NCBI GenBank assembly: GCA_020444545.1 | Contig: JAHLKT010000003.1 | Coordinates: 62,001-126,000, forward strand | Source of the DNA: Desulfarculaceae bacterium | GTDB lineage: Bacteria; Desulfobacterota; Desulfarculia; Desulfarculales; Desulfarculaceae | Length of the DNA stretch: 64,000 nucleotides | Direction of reading: 5' to 3' | Part shown: positions 51,098 to 60,812 of the stretch, one piece after another | How the letters are laid out: the number at the start of each line of letters is the position of its first letter | How positions within the stretch are numbered: the stretch's first letter is position 1 | The notes under the pieces: generated by a model | What the model was told of the DNA's origin: nothing | What the model saw: only the letters and a program-made list of their open reading frames with translations | Database searches by the model: none | Program-made: the position numbers and the translations under genes

Positions 51098-52093
51098 ATG
51101 AAACGCCTAAGCTGCCTATGCCTGACGTTGCTGGGACTGTCGTGCTGCCTGCTCATGGCCGGCACGGCCCGGGCCCAAGACATGACCTCCTGGTTCGACA
51201 CCACCCTGGGGGACATGAAATCCAACATCTCCTATGAAGGCAGCTACTCGCCGGACCGCACGGTGGAGGGCCAGGAAGTGGACATGGGTTACCTGGAGAA
51301 CTCGCTCCGCTTCGTCTTTCCGGTATGGCAGAACTCGCGCCACGAGTTCTCCATCAACGGCCGCGCCGCCCTGATGGCGGTGAACACCGACGCCATCCTG
51401 CCCCAGAGCAACCGGCCTTTCCCCGACGATTTATGGGACTTGCGCGCCGGGGCCAGCTACCGCTACAAGCTGGACCGGGGATGGGTGGCCGCGGCCAACC
51501 TGACCATCGGCTCGCCCAGCGACAAGCCCTTCAACAAGCTAGACGACACCTCCATCGGGGCCACCGCCTCGCTGATGGTGCCCCAGAGCAAGCGCCACTA
51601 CTGGCTGTTTTTCGTCAACTACAGCAACACCCGCGACTTTTTGGCCGGCATTCCCATCCCCGGCGTGGCCTACTCCTACACCACCGGCAAGGAGCTTTGG
51701 CTGCTTTTGGGTCTGCCCCTGGCCATGGTGCGCTGGCGGCCCGACCCCAAATGGACCTTGGCCGCCACCTACATCTACCCCCGCAGCGTCATCACCCGCA
51801 TCGGCTACCGCATACTGCCTTGGCTGGAGCCCTACGTGGGCTTTGACTGGACCTACCAGCGCTGGTTCCTCAGCGACCGCAGTGACACCAAGGACCGCTG
51901 GTTCTTCTATCAAAAGGAAGGCAAGGCCGGCCTGAGGGTGCACTTCAACCGCGACTTGAAGCTGGATCTCTCCGGGGCCTACGCCTTTGACCGCCTGTGG
52001 TTTGAGGGCAACGACTACGATGACCGCGACCAGGACCGCATAAACCTGGAGAACGGCTTGGTGGTCAGCCTGGCCCTGAGATGGTCCTTCTAA
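51098..52093 (+). CDS. Exported, probable outer-membrane beta-barrel protein
   Basis: This 331-residue protein has a signal peptide (MKRLSCLCLTLLGLSCCLLM, then AGTARAQD, cleavage after ARA near residue 26). The rest alternates aromatic and polar residues in strand-like runs (NSRHEFSINGRAALMAV, YRILPWLEPYVGFDW, KLDLSGAYAFDRLWF) and ends VSLALRWSF, with a terminal Phe typical of outer-membrane barrels. I do not recognise a named family. It would sit in the outer membrane of a Gram-negative cell. Confidence 0.75.
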   Translation: MKRLSCLCLTLLGLSCCLLMAGTARAQDMTSWFDTTLGDMKSNISYEGSYSPDRTVEGQEVDMGYLENSLRFVFPVWQNSRHEFSINGRAALMAVNTDAILPQSNRPFPDDLWDLRAGASYRYKLDRGWVAAANLTIGSPSDKPFNKLDDTSIGATASLMVPQSKRHYWLFFVNYSNTRDFLAGIPIPGVAYSYTTGKELWLLLGLPLAMVRWRPDPKWTLAATYIYPRSVITRIGYRILPWLEPYVGFDWTYQRWFLSDRSDTKDRWFFYQKEGKAGLRVHFNRDLKLDLSGAYAFDRLWFEGNDYDDRDQDRINLENGLVVSLALRWSF

Positions 52094-52095
52094 GG

Positions 52096-52201
52096 CCGGC
52101 TTGGCCAGGCGGCGGCGAGCAGCAGATGGAGGCGTAGCCTAAGCTACGTCGAGGCTGGAGCGAAGCCGCCAACCCAGCATCCCGGCCTCTGGCGACGCCG
52201 G
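52096..52201. repeat. Dyad repeat, copy B
   Basis: This 106-bp element starts CCGGCTTGGCCAG (52096-52108) and ends CTGGCGACGCCGG (52189-52201), with a central GTAGC-CTAA-GCTAC hairpin (about 52134-52147). The segment from GGCGTAGCC through AGCTACGTC and GAGCGAAGCC to CAAC aligns with copy A at 26677-26799 almost base for base. Confidence 0.72.
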
Positions 52202-52204
52202 TTA

Positions 52205-52251
52205 AATAAAAAACGCCCGCCGAGGGGAACCCGAAGGTTCCGCCGGCGGGC
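52205..52251 (-). terminator. Intrinsic terminator of ferritin-like gene
   Basis: On the minus strand, CGCCCGCCGGCGGAACC pairs with GGTTCC and CGGCGGGCG around TTCG, and GTTTTTTATTT follows directly. It lies 36 bp after the stop of the minus-strand gene. Confidence 0.85.
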
Positions 52252-52286
52252 GCTGGCTTTAGTAGCCGCGCTTCAACAGCGCATGG

Positions 52287-52631
52287 CTACTTCTTTTTCT
52301 TGGGGGCGGCCTTTTTCTTGGCCGGCTTCTTCCTGAGCTTGGCGGCCATCTCGTCCACTTCCTCGGCACCGTGCTCCAGCCACTTTTCCTCGTCCGGCCA
52401 GAGGATCTTGATCAGGCGCTGGAACTCGCCGGCGTGTTCTTTTTCCTCGTCCGCGATGTCCTGCAGAACCGCCTTGGCCAGCTTGTTGGTGGTGGCGTCG
52501 GCCAGGGCCTCATAAAGATGGATCGCCTCCTGCTCGGCGGCCAGGGAAAGACGCAGGGCGCGGGCCAGTTCGCGGTTGGTCAGCTTGCGGCCCGGAGTCA
52601 CACCGGAGAAGGGATTCAAAAACTCGGCCAT
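52287..52631 (-). CDS. Ferritin-like protein with lysine-rich tail
   Basis: This 114-residue protein has a two-helix ferritin-like domain with iron-ligand residues in LRLSLAAEQEAIHLYEALAD (Glu, about residues 27-46) and ADEEKEHAGEFQRLI (ExxH, about 60-74). The pattern resembles the ferritin-like domain fused to archaeal encapsulin and stand-alone encapsulated ferritins. The last 15 residues are almost all Lys, Ala and Pro (KKPAKKKAAPKKKK). AAAGGAG precedes the ATG at 52631. No encapsulin shell gene is in the window. Confidence 0.82.
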   Translation of the reverse strand: MAEFLNPFSGVTPGRKLTNRELARALRLSLAAEQEAIHLYEALADATTNKLAKAVLQDIADEEKEHAGEFQRLIKILWPDEEKWLEHGAEEVDEMAAKLRKKPAKKKAAPKKKK

Positions 52632-52797
52632 TGCTTGTCTCCTTTCGGGCACGGGCGCGGCATCGCGCGCCCGCTGATATGTGGTCTCACTAAAATTATT
52701 ATAGACACCATTCACCGGGGATTACAAAGAACCGGCGGGTTGACGGGCCGGAAGCCCTGGCCTACAGTAGCCGCACCCCAGCGAGGAAAGAGAGCCC

Positions 52798-53418
52798 ATG
52801 AGCCCCGAGCCCAGCACACCGCCCCTCGACCCGGCCGCCTTTCAAAAGGCCCTGGCCGAGCTGTGGTCCCAGGCCGACGGCGCCTTTGCCCAGGTGGCCC
52901 AGGCCTTTCCGGCCGAGGTTAAATGCGGCTCCGGCTGCGACGACTGCTGCCGCGCGGTGTTCGACCTCACCCCGGCCGAGGTGCTGGGCCTGGCCCTGGC
53001 CTTCCGCGCCCTGCCCCGGGCCGAACGCCGCGAGGCCCTGCGCCGGGCCGAAAAGGCCGCCGCCGAGTTCGACAAGATCACCCGCCTGGCCCTGAACCAG
53101 CCCGAGGAGGAGCGCCTGAAAACCTTCTCGCGGGCGCGGGTGGCCTGCCCTCTGCTGCAAAAGGGCCGTTGCCTGCTCTACGCCTCCCGGCCCCTGACCT
53201 GCCGCATCTATGGCGTGCCCGTGGCCGCCGCCGGGGGAGGCCACGCCTGCCCCCGCTCGGGTTTCGACCAGGGCGAGAGCTACCCCACCGTGGACTGGGA
53301 CTTGGTGCAGCAGGCCCTGAACCGCCTCAGCGCCATGGCCCTGGAGCTGGCCCCCAGCCTCAGGCAAGAACGCATCGACCTGGCCCGCGCCCTCATCTGG
53401 GCCTCGGAGCAGGCTTGA
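52798..53418 (+). CDS. YkgJ-type cysteine cluster protein
   Basis: This 206-residue protein has the YkgJ pattern: VKCGSGCDDCCRAVFDLTPAE (about residues 41-61) and CPLLQKGRCLLYASRPLTCR (about 117-136), where conserved cysteines are thought to bind zinc or iron. The function is unknown. AGGAAAG precedes the ATG at 52798. The gene is upstream of polA with a 74-bp gap and in the same direction. Confidence 0.87.
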   Translation: MSPEPSTPPLDPAAFQKALAELWSQADGAFAQVAQAFPAEVKCGSGCDDCCRAVFDLTPAEVLGLALAFRALPRAERREALRRAEKAAAEFDKITRLALNQPEEERLKTFSRARVACPLLQKGRCLLYASRPLTCRIYGVPVAAAGGGHACPRSGFDQGESYPTVDWDLVQQALNRLSAMALELAPSLRQERIDLARALIWASEQA

Positions 53419-53492
53419 CCCTATAGGCGCCGGGAGCCTAGGCTGACCCCAGGGGCATCCGCCCCGCCCACCCTCATGAACGGAGAGCGGCC

Positions 53493-56165
53493 GTGGCCAC
53501 CAAGCCGACCCTATATCTGCTGGACGCCTCCAGCTACATCCACCGCGCCTTCCACGCCATCAGGAACCTGACCACCAGCGGCGGGGTGCCCACCGGCGCG
53601 GTGTACGGCTTCGTGCAGATGGTCTTGAAGGTGCTGGCCGACGCCAAGCCCGAGTATCTGGGCGTGATCTACGACGCCAAGGGCCCCACCTTCCGCCACG
53701 AGATGTACAAGCCCTACAAGGCCAACCGCCCGCCCCTGGACCCGGCTCTCAAGAGCCAGCTCCCCCTGGTCCGGCAGGTGGTCACCGCCCTGAACCTGCC
53801 CGCCATGGAGATGGAGGGCTACGAGGCCGACGACCTCATGGCCACCCTGGCCCGCCAGGCCGAGGACAAGGGTTTCAAGGTGGTGCTGGTCTCGGGCGAC
53901 AAGGACCTCTACCAGCTGGTGGACGACGACGTGACCCTCTGGGACACCATGAAGGACCTGCGCTACGGGCCCCAGGAGGTGTTGGACAAGCTGGGGGTGG
54001 GGCCGGAGCGGGTGGTGGACTTCCAGGCGCTCACCGGCGACAACACGGACAACATCCCCGGCGTGCCCGGGGTGGGGCCCAAGACGGCGGTGAAGCTGCT
54101 GGGCGAGCACCCGGACCTGGAGGCGGTGCTGGCCGCCGCGCCGGAGATGAAAAAGTCCAAGATGCGCGAGAATCTCATCGCCCACGCGGACGACGCGCGC
54201 ATGAGCTGGAAGCTGGCCAAGCTGGCCGTCGACGCGCCGGTAAAGTTCGTGCCCGAGGCCTTCGCCTTTGAGGAGCCCGACCCCGAGGTGCTCACCCCGG
54301 TGCTGGCCCAGCTGGAGTTCGGCTCCCTGCTCAAGCAGTTCGCGCCCGAGCCTAAAAAGGGCGAGGGCGACTACCGCCTGGTCACCGACCCGGCCGAGCT
54401 CAAGGAGATCATCTCCCAGGCCGAAAAAAAGGGCCGCGTGTCCATCGACACCGAGACCACCAGCATCGACCCCATGGAGGCCGAGCTGGTGGGCTTCTCC
54501 CTGTGCTGCAAATCCGGCGAGGCGGTGTACGTGCCCGTGGGGCACCAGCTCCCGGACGGCGAAAAGCAGATGGAGCGCGGCGAGGCGCTGAAGCTCTTGG
54601 AGCCCCTGTGCGCCGATGCCAAGGTGGCCAAGGTGGGCCAGAACCTCAAGTACGACCACATCGTGCTCACCCGGGCGGGCGCGCCCCTGGCCAACATATC
54701 CTTTGACACCATGGTGGCCTCCTATCTGCTCAACCCGGGCAAGAACTCCCACGGCCTGACCGCCATTGCGGCCGAGTTCCTGGGGCGGGGAATGATCTCC
54801 TACGAAGAGGCCACCGGCGGCAAGAACCAGAGTTTTGCCTTCGCCGATCTGGACAAGGCCACGCCCTACGCGGCCGAGGACGCGGACGTGGCCTGGCAGG
54901 CGGCGCGGGTCCTGGAGCCCCGCCTGGAGGAAGCGGGGCTGGAGCCGCTGTTCACCGACCTGGAGATGCCCCTGGTGCCGCTGTTGGCTCGGCTGGAGAT
55001 GAACGGGGTCAAGCTGGACACCGAGGCCCTGAACGAGCTGAGCAAGGAGCTGGAGGGGCAGCTCAAGGACCTGGAGGCATCCTGCTACAAGCTGGCCGGG
55101 CACGAGTTCAACCTGAACTCACCCCAGCAGCTGGCCACGGTGCTCTTTGAGGAGCTGGGCCTGCCCCAGGTGAAAAAGACCAAGAAAAAGACCGGCTACT
55201 CCACGGACGTGACCGTCCTGACCATCCTGGCCGCGCAGCACCCCCTGCCCGCCGAAGTGCTCAACTACCGCACCTTGAACAAGATCAAGGGCACCTATGT
55301 GGACACCCTGCCCGTGTTGGTGAACCCGGAGACCGGGCGGGTGCACACCAGCTTCAACCAGACCGTGACCGCCACCGGCCGCCTGAGCAGCTCGGACCCC
55401 AACCTGCAAAACATCCCGGTGCGCTCCGAGCTGGGGCTCCGCATCCGCGAGTGCTTCGTGCCAGAGCCGGGCAAGCTCATGCTCAGCGCGGACTACTCCC
55501 AGATCGAGCTCAAGGTGCTGGCCCATCTGAGCCAGGATCCCCTGCTCCTAGAGGACATGGCCCACGGCCTGGACGTGCACACCCAGACGGCCTCGCGCCT
55601 GTTCGAGGTGGAGCCAAAGGACGTGACCAAGGAGATGCGCGCCCGGGCCAAGACGGTGAACTTCGGGGTGCTCTACGGCATGAGCGCCTTCCGCCTGGCC
55701 CGCGAGCAGGGCATCAGCAACTCCGAGGCCCAGGAGATCATCCACAAGTACCTGGGCCGCTACGCGGGCATCGCCGCCTTCCAGCAGGCCAACCTGGCCG
55801 GAGCGCGGGACAAGGGCTACGTGACCACCCTCCTGGGGAGGCGGCGCTATTTGCCCACCATCAACTCCTCCGACCGCATCGCCCGCGAGGCGGCCGAGCG
55901 CGTGGCCCTGAACACGCCCATCCAGGGCACCGCCGCGGACCTGATCAAGCTGGCCATGCTCAAGGTGCAGGCCATGCTGGACAAGGAATACCCCGACGCC
56001 CTGATGATCTTGCAGGTGCACGACGAGCTGGTCTTCGAGGTGCCCGAAAGCCAAGTGAAGAAGTTCGCCGAGCGGGTGCGCACGGAGATGGAAGAGGTCT
56101 ACAAGCTGGCCGTGGAGCTCAAGGTGGACATCGGCTGGGGGGCCAACTGGGCCGAGGCGCACTAG
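53493..56165 (+). CDS. polA: DNA polymerase I
   Basis: This 890-residue enzyme has all three domains: 5'-3' exonuclease (residues 1-290; YLLDASSYIHRAF, EGYEADDLMATLA and GVPGVGPKTAVKLL), 3'-5' exonuclease (about 300-490; catalytic VSIDTETTS near 319, so proofreading is intact) and polymerase (about 500-890; LSADYSQIELKVLAHLS near 665 and VHDELVFEVP near 843). It starts with GTG at 53493. The protein functions in Okazaki fragment processing and repair. Confidence 0.97.
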   Translation: MATKPTLYLLDASSYIHRAFHAIRNLTTSGGVPTGAVYGFVQMVLKVLADAKPEYLGVIYDAKGPTFRHEMYKPYKANRPPLDPALKSQLPLVRQVVTALNLPAMEMEGYEADDLMATLARQAEDKGFKVVLVSGDKDLYQLVDDDVTLWDTMKDLRYGPQEVLDKLGVGPERVVDFQALTGDNTDNIPGVPGVGPKTAVKLLGEHPDLEAVLAAAPEMKKSKMRENLIAHADDARMSWKLAKLAVDAPVKFVPEAFAFEEPDPEVLTPVLAQLEFGSLLKQFAPEPKKGEGDYRLVTDPAELKEIISQAEKKGRVSIDTETTSIDPMEAELVGFSLCCKSGEAVYVPVGHQLPDGEKQMERGEALKLLEPLCADAKVAKVGQNLKYDHIVLTRAGAPLANISFDTMVASYLLNPGKNSHGLTAIAAEFLGRGMISYEEATGGKNQSFAFADLDKATPYAAEDADVAWQAARVLEPRLEEAGLEPLFTDLEMPLVPLLARLEMNGVKLDTEALNELSKELEGQLKDLEASCYKLAGHEFNLNSPQQLATVLFEELGLPQVKKTKKKTGYSTDVTVLTILAAQHPLPAEVLNYRTLNKIKGTYVDTLPVLVNPETGRVHTSFNQTVTATGRLSSSDPNLQNIPVRSELGLRIRECFVPEPGKLMLSADYSQIELKVLAHLSQDPLLLEDMAHGLDVHTQTASRLFEVEPKDVTKEMRARAKTVNFGVLYGMSAFRLAREQGISNSEAQEIIHKYLGRYAGIAAFQQANLAGARDKGYVTTLLGRRRYLPTINSSDRIAREAAERVALNTPIQGTAADLIKLAMLKVQAMLDKEYPDALMILQVHDELVFEVPESQVKKFAERVRTEMEEVYKLAVELKVDIGWGANWAEAH

Positions 56166-56186
56166 CGCGCCTTAAAAGGGGGGGAC

Positions 56187-56963
56187 ATGGCTGCATTTCA
56201 GCGTTACATCGGGGTGGACTACTCCGGGGCCAGGACACCTGACTCGCGGCAAAGCGGGCTGAGGGTTTATCTGGCCGAGGGGGATGACGACCCAGAGGAA
56301 GTTCGTACCCCCACGAACCCGGCCTGGAACTGGACCCGCCGCGAACTGGCGAACTGGCTTTTGGGGCAGTTAAGGGAAGAGGGGCCAACTCTGGTTGGCA
56401 TTGACCACGCCTTTTCCTTTCCCGGCCAGTATTTCGTCAAATATGGCTTGAAGAGCGACTGGGGCTCATTCCTTCAAGACTTCCATCAGTACTGGCCGAG
56501 CGACCAAGAGGGCGCTGTAGTATCCAAGCTGAAGGACACGGCGGGGCTCGGCAAAGAGCGCGCGGGCGAGGCCACCTGGCGGCGGGAAACCGAAAAACGG
56601 AATAAAGCCAAATCCGTCTTCCACTTCAATGTTACCGGCACGGTGGCCAACTCAACCCACGCCGGGCTCCCCTGGTTGCTGCACCTCCGGCGGGAGTTGG
56701 GCAACCGGGTATTTTTCTGGCCCTTTGATGGCTGGCTTCCTACTCCCGGCGTGTCCACGGTGGCGGAAGTCTACCCTGCCCTTTGGAAAGAGTTCTCGCC
56801 TCCCGGCAAATTCTTGGATCATCAACGGGACGCTTACGCAGTGGCCAAGTGGATGCAACAAAAGGACCTGGACGGCGACCTTCCAAACTTTTTCCGGACC
56901 AACCTTACTCCCGGGCAGCGCCAAATGGCCGAGGTAGAGGGCTGGATATTGGGAGAGTTGTAG
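56187..56963 (+). CDS. DUF429-like RNase-H-fold hypothetical protein
   Basis: This 258-residue protein begins RYIGVDYSGARTPDSRQSG and continues with LVGIDHAFSFPG (about residue 70), AEVYPALWKEF (about 190) and LDHQRDAYAVAKWMQQK (about 208-224). These acidic positions resemble the DUF429 / RNase-H-like fold. The codon usage is less GC-biased than that of polA and waaA on either side. The role is unknown. GGGGG precedes the ATG at 56187. Confidence 0.7.
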   Translation: MAAFQRYIGVDYSGARTPDSRQSGLRVYLAEGDDDPEEVRTPTNPAWNWTRRELANWLLGQLREEGPTLVGIDHAFSFPGQYFVKYGLKSDWGSFLQDFHQYWPSDQEGAVVSKLKDTAGLGKERAGEATWRRETEKRNKAKSVFHFNVTGTVANSTHAGLPWLLHLRRELGNRVFFWPFDGWLPTPGVSTVAEVYPALWKEFSPPGKFLDHQRDAYAVAKWMQQKDLDGDLPNFFRTNLTPGQRQMAEVEGWILGEL

Positions 56964-57083
56964 GCCCCGGCGCGCCGCCCGAATCGGCCGTAAAACCGGC
57001 TGCCTTGACGCACTGCCGGGGCACCGCTATAAATGGGGCAACCCTAGGAGCCATGCGGGCTTTCGGCGGGCAAGCGGGCGGCA

Positions 57084-58382
57084 ATGAACCAATCTCTCAT
57101 CACCTATAATCTGGCCCTCGGTTTGGCCGGGACGGCGTTGCCTGTCCTGTGGCTGGGCTCGGGCCTGGCTGGGCGCTGGGACGAGCTGTGGGCTCGTTTG
57201 GGTCTCTACCGCGACCAGCCCGAGGCCGGACCAGGCCCCCGGGTGTGGCTCCAGGCGGTGAGCGTGGGCGAGGTGGGCGTGGCCGAGGCCATTGCCGCCG
57301 AGCTTTGGGCCTCGCGTCCGGAGATAAGCCTGAGCGTTAGCTCCTCCACGGCCAAGGGCCTGGAGCGGGCGGCCGAGGTATTCGCGGGCCGGGCAAGGGT
57401 GCTGCCCTTCCCCCTGGAGGCCCCCTGGGCCGTGGCCGCCGCATGGGGCAAGGTGCGGCCCCATGTCTACGCCTCCCTGGAAACCGAGCTGTGGCCCAAC
57501 TTCCTGGCCTGGCTGGAGCATCGCGGCACCGAGCTGCTCTTGCTCAACGGCCGCATCAGCCCGCGCAGCTTCCCGCGCTACATGAAGGTGCGCCCCCTGG
57601 TGGCCGGTTGCCTGGGCCGCTTTGCGCGCCTGGGCATGATCGGGCCCGAGGACGCACAGCGGGCCGTGGCCCTGGGCGCGCCCGCCGAGCGGGTGGCCGT
57701 GGACGGCAACGCCAAGTACGCGGGCATGATCCAGCGGGCCGAGGCCTGCGACACCAGCGAGGCAACTGCCCGCCTGGCCCTGGGCGAGGCCCCGCTTTTG
57801 GTGGCGGGCAGCGCGCGCACGGGCGAGGAGGAGCCGGTGCTGGAGGCGTTCGCCTCGGTGCTGGCCCAGCGCCCCGAGGCGATCTTGGCCGTGGCCCCGC
57901 GCCACGTGGAGCGCGCCCCCCGCTGGCTGGCCCAAGCGCGGGGAATGGGCCTGAGCGCCGCGCTGTGGAGCGAGCTATCGCCCGCCAGCCCCCGCAACTC
58001 TGACACCAAGCTGGTGGTGGTGGACGCCATGGGCCAGCTCATGGCCCTGTACGGCCTGGGAAGGGCCGCATTCGTGGGGGCCTCCCTGGTGGAGCTGGGC
58101 GGGCAGAATCCGGTGGAGCCCGCCGCCTGGAGACGGCCTCTGGCCTTTGGCCGGGACATGAACGATTTTCTGGATGCCGCCCGCGAGCTGAAAGCCCAAG
58201 GCGCGGCCCAAGAGGTGGCCGACGCCGCCGAGCTGGCCGCCTGGTGGCAGCACATGCTGGCCGACCCGGCCGAGGCCGCCCGCCGGGGCGAGGCCGCCCG
58301 CAAGGTGGCCCAGGGCTATGCCGAGGCGGCCCGGTCCGCAGCCGGGCGCATCCTGGACGCCTTGGAACGCAAGGGAGTCTGA
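57084..58382 (+). CDS. waaA: 3-deoxy-D-manno-octulosonic acid (Kdo) transferase
   Basis: This 432-residue glycosyltransferase has an N-terminal membrane anchor (TYNLALGLAGTALPVLWLG) and the GT-B motifs VWLQAVSVGEVGVAE (about residues 51-65), SLETELWPNFLAW (about 131), LLNGRISPRSFPRY and GGQNPVEPAAWRRPLAFG (about 340-357), all conserved in KdtA/WaaA. It transfers Kdo to lipid A precursor on the cytoplasmic face of the inner membrane. Its presence shows LPS biosynthesis. Confidence 0.93.
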   Translation: MNQSLITYNLALGLAGTALPVLWLGSGLAGRWDELWARLGLYRDQPEAGPGPRVWLQAVSVGEVGVAEAIAAELWASRPEISLSVSSSTAKGLERAAEVFAGRARVLPFPLEAPWAVAAAWGKVRPHVYASLETELWPNFLAWLEHRGTELLLLNGRISPRSFPRYMKVRPLVAGCLGRFARLGMIGPEDAQRAVALGAPAERVAVDGNAKYAGMIQRAEACDTSEATARLALGEAPLLVAGSARTGEEEPVLEAFASVLAQRPEAILAVAPRHVERAPRWLAQARGMGLSAALWSELSPASPRNSDTKLVVVDAMGQLMALYGLGRAAFVGASLVELGGQNPVEPAAWRRPLAFGRDMNDFLDAARELKAQGAAQEVADAAELAAWWQHMLADPAEAARRGEAARKVAQGYAEAARSAAGRILDALERKGV

Positions 58383-58386
58383 GCCC

Positions 58387-59616
58387 ATGGCCCGCCCCAA
58401 GCCCAACCCCCGCCCTCTAGTGAGCCAGGCCGACCTGGCCCGCCTGGCCGCCGGCCTGGACCAGACCACCAAGCGCCGCCTCACCCAGGTGGTGCGCCTG
58501 TGGAAAAAGATCAAGCAAAACGGTGGCAAGGTGGTGGTGGCCACCGGATCGGGCCCCAACCTGCACGAGGGGGTCACCTGCATGGTGGCCGAGCTGGTGC
58601 GCCTGGGCCTGGTGGACGGGGTGCTCACCTCCAGCGCGGTGGTAGGCCACGAGATGGCCGGGGTCTTGGAGCGGGTGCGCCGGGTGGACGGGGCTAAGCT
58701 GGACCTGGACCCGGCCGGGCTGCCGGCTGACGGCAAGGTGGAGGTGGCCCTTTTGGGCGCCGAGCGGGCGGTCGAGCTGGCCAAGCAGACCAACCTGGAC
58801 CGCGACTATTACCGGCGGCTACTCTCCGCGCCCGGCAAGGAAATCATCAAGGTGGCCGGCAACTTGGCCTACCCCACCGGCCTGGGGGTGGAGCGGGCGG
58901 CCCGCCGTCTGGAGCCCCTGGCCCGCTCCCTGGGCCAACCCCTGGAGGCGGTGGTGGGGCGCGGCTGCGACCCCCTGACCATGCTGGGGGCCTGCGCCCG
59001 GCGGGGGGTGCCTTGCCTGGTCAGCGTGCCCCAGCTGGTGGGCGGGGGCCAGGTGGGCCTGGCCGTGGGCGACAGCATAACTATTTCCCAGCGATCGGCC
59101 CGGGTGGCCGGGCTTTTGGGCTCGGCCGACCTTATAATAGAGAGCGGGGTGGCTCTGACCCAGGAGATCCACGACGGGCCCTTCGAGACCTTCACCGGCC
59201 ACGGCATGTGGCCCCGTCACGAGGGCCAGGCCACCTACAGCCTGGGCGGCAAGGCGGTGGTGCGCATCGACCTGGACCCCAACCTGGAGCGGGTCTGGGC
59301 CATGCAGCGCGACAAGGGCGCGGTGGGCGCGGCCATCGACCAGGGAAAGCCCAAGGCGGTGGGGCTTAAGGTGCCCTTCCGCATGGAGATGAGCGGGTTT
59401 GCCCGGCTGCCCGGGGCCCTGCCCCTAACCGGCGACCTGGGGGTCATCTGGCCCCTTTTGGCCAGCCGCGTGATGCGGGCCATGGGTGTAAAATCAGGCT
59501 ATCTGTGTTACAAACAAGGCACGCCGCCCGGCGAGGCGGTGCGGGAACATATTGTGAAGAACGTCAAGCCCCTGGACCCCGACGCGGCGGTGCGGGGGCT
59601 CAAGGAAAACAGCTAG
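58387..59616 (+). CDS. Conserved hypothetical protein
   Basis: This 409-residue soluble protein has the conserved-looking segments [19 protein letters not shown] (about residues 52-70), [29 protein letters not shown] (about 153) and [19 protein letters not shown] (about 250-268). The glycine-rich loop suggests a nucleotide or substrate-binding Rossmann-like domain. I do not recognise the family. AAGGGAG lies just before the ATG at 58387. It is directly followed by carA (GTG overlaps its stop by one base). Confidence 0.75.
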   Translation: MARPKPNPRPLVSQADLARLAAGLDQTTKRRLTQVVRLWKKIKQNGGKVVVATGSGPNLHEGVTCMVAELVRLGLVDGVLTSSAVVGHEMAGVLERVRRVDGAKLDLDPAGLPADGKVEVALLGAERAVELAKQTNLDRDYYRRLLSAPGKEIIKVAGNLAYPTGLGVERAARRLEPLARSLGQPLEAVVGRGCDPLTMLGACARRGVPCLVSVPQLVGGGQVGLAVGDSITISQRSARVAGLLGSADLIIESGVALTQEIHDGPFETFTGHGMWPRHEGQATYSLGGKAVVRIDLDPNLERVWAMQRDKGAVGAAIDQGKPKAVGLKVPFRMEMSGFARLPGALPLTGDLGVIWPLLASRVMRAMGVKSGYLCYKQGTPPGEAVREHIVKNVKPLDPDAAVRGLKENS

Positions 59617-60782
59617 TGTCAGTAGCCAAAGACGCCCTCTTAGTATTGGAAGACGGCACCGCCTTCCCCTGCCGCGCCTTTGCCGGCTCCGGCGAGGTGG
59701 CGGCCGAGGTCTGCTTCAACACGGCCATGACCGGCTACCAGGAGGCCATCACCGACCCCTCCTACAAGGGTCAGATGCTGGCCATGACCTATCCCCTGAT
59801 CGGCAACTACGGCACCAACCCCGAGGACGTGGAAAGCCGCGCCGTGCAGGTCAGCGCCTTTTTGGTCAAGGAATACCAGGAGTTCCCCTCCAACTTTCGC
59901 TCCACCTCGAGCCTCAGGGAATACCTGGAGGCCGCCGGGGTCATGGGCGTCGAGGGCCTGGACACCCGGGCGCTCACCCGCCATCTGCGCATCCAGGGAG
60001 CCATGAAGGGCGTGCTAAGCACCGAGGACCTGGACCCGGCCAGCCTTAAGGCCAAGGCCTCGGCCAGCCCGGGCCTGGTGGGCATAGACCTGGTCAAGGA
60101 AGTCACCTGCCCCACGGCCTACCGCTGGATCGGCGGCAAGGTGGAGCGCGAGCTGGACCTGAGCGGCGAGATCGACCCCGAGGCCCTGTGGGCCGGAGGC
60201 GAGGGCGAGTCCCGCGTGGTGTGCCTGGACTGCGGCATCAAGTACAACATCCTCAGGCGCCTGGAAAACCGGGGCAACAAGCTGTTGGTGGTGCCGGCCA
60301 AGACCCCGGCCGAGACCATCCTGGCCTGCTCGCCCGACGGCATCTTCCTGAGCAACGGCCCCGGCGACCCGGCCGCGGTGACCTACGTGGTTGAGACGGT
60401 CAAGGAGCTCATGGGCCGCTCGCCCATCTTCGGCATCTGCCTGGGCCACCAGATGATCGGCCAGGCCCTGGGCGGCAAGACTTTCAAGCTCAAGTTCGGC
60501 CACCGGGGAGCCAACCAGCCGGTGATGGACCTGGCCACGGAAAAGGTGGAGATCACCAGCCAGAACCACGGCTTCTGCGTGGACTCGGACACCATCGACG
60601 ACCCGCAGGTGGTGATGACCCACCTGAACCTGAACGACCGCACCTTGGAAGGCCTCCGCCACAAAGAGGTGCCCTTGTTCTGCGTGCAGTATCACCCCGA
60701 GGCCGCGCCCGGGCCGCACGACGCGGATTACCTCTTCGACCGCTTCCAGGAAATGATGCGGACCAAACAGCCGCTGGCCTGA
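59616..60782 (+). CDS. carA: Carbamoyl-phosphate synthase small subunit
   Basis: This 388-residue glutamine amidotransferase has the N-terminal CarA domain ([35 protein letters not shown]) and a class I GATase domain with nucleophile Cys in [17 protein letters not shown] (about residue 275) and the His/Glu pair in [13 protein letters not shown] (about 355). It supplies ammonia to CarB. The GTG at 59616 overlaps the upstream TAG, with AAGGA in front; the longer frame from 59505 lies in the previous gene. Confidence 0.97.
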   Translation: MSVAKDALLVLEDGTAFPCRAFAGSGEVAAEVCFNTAMTGYQEAITDPSYKGQMLAMTYPLIGNYGTNPEDVESRAVQVSAFLVKEYQEFPSNFRSTSSLREYLEAAGVMGVEGLDTRALTRHLRIQGAMKGVLSTEDLDPASLKAKASASPGLVGIDLVKEVTCPTAYRWIGGKVERELDLSGEIDPEALWAGGEGESRVVCLDCGIKYNILRRLENRGNKLLVVPAKTPAETILACSPDGIFLSNGPGDPAAVTYVVETVKELMGRSPIFGICLGHQMIGQALGGKTFKLKFGHRGANQPVMDLATEKVEITSQNHGFCVDSDTIDDPQVVMTHLNLNDRTLEGLRHKEVPLFCVQYHPEAAPGPHDADYLFDRFQEMMRTKQPLA

Positions 60783-60812
60783 GGCCAGTTCGCGGGGAAT
60801 GGGCGACACCGC

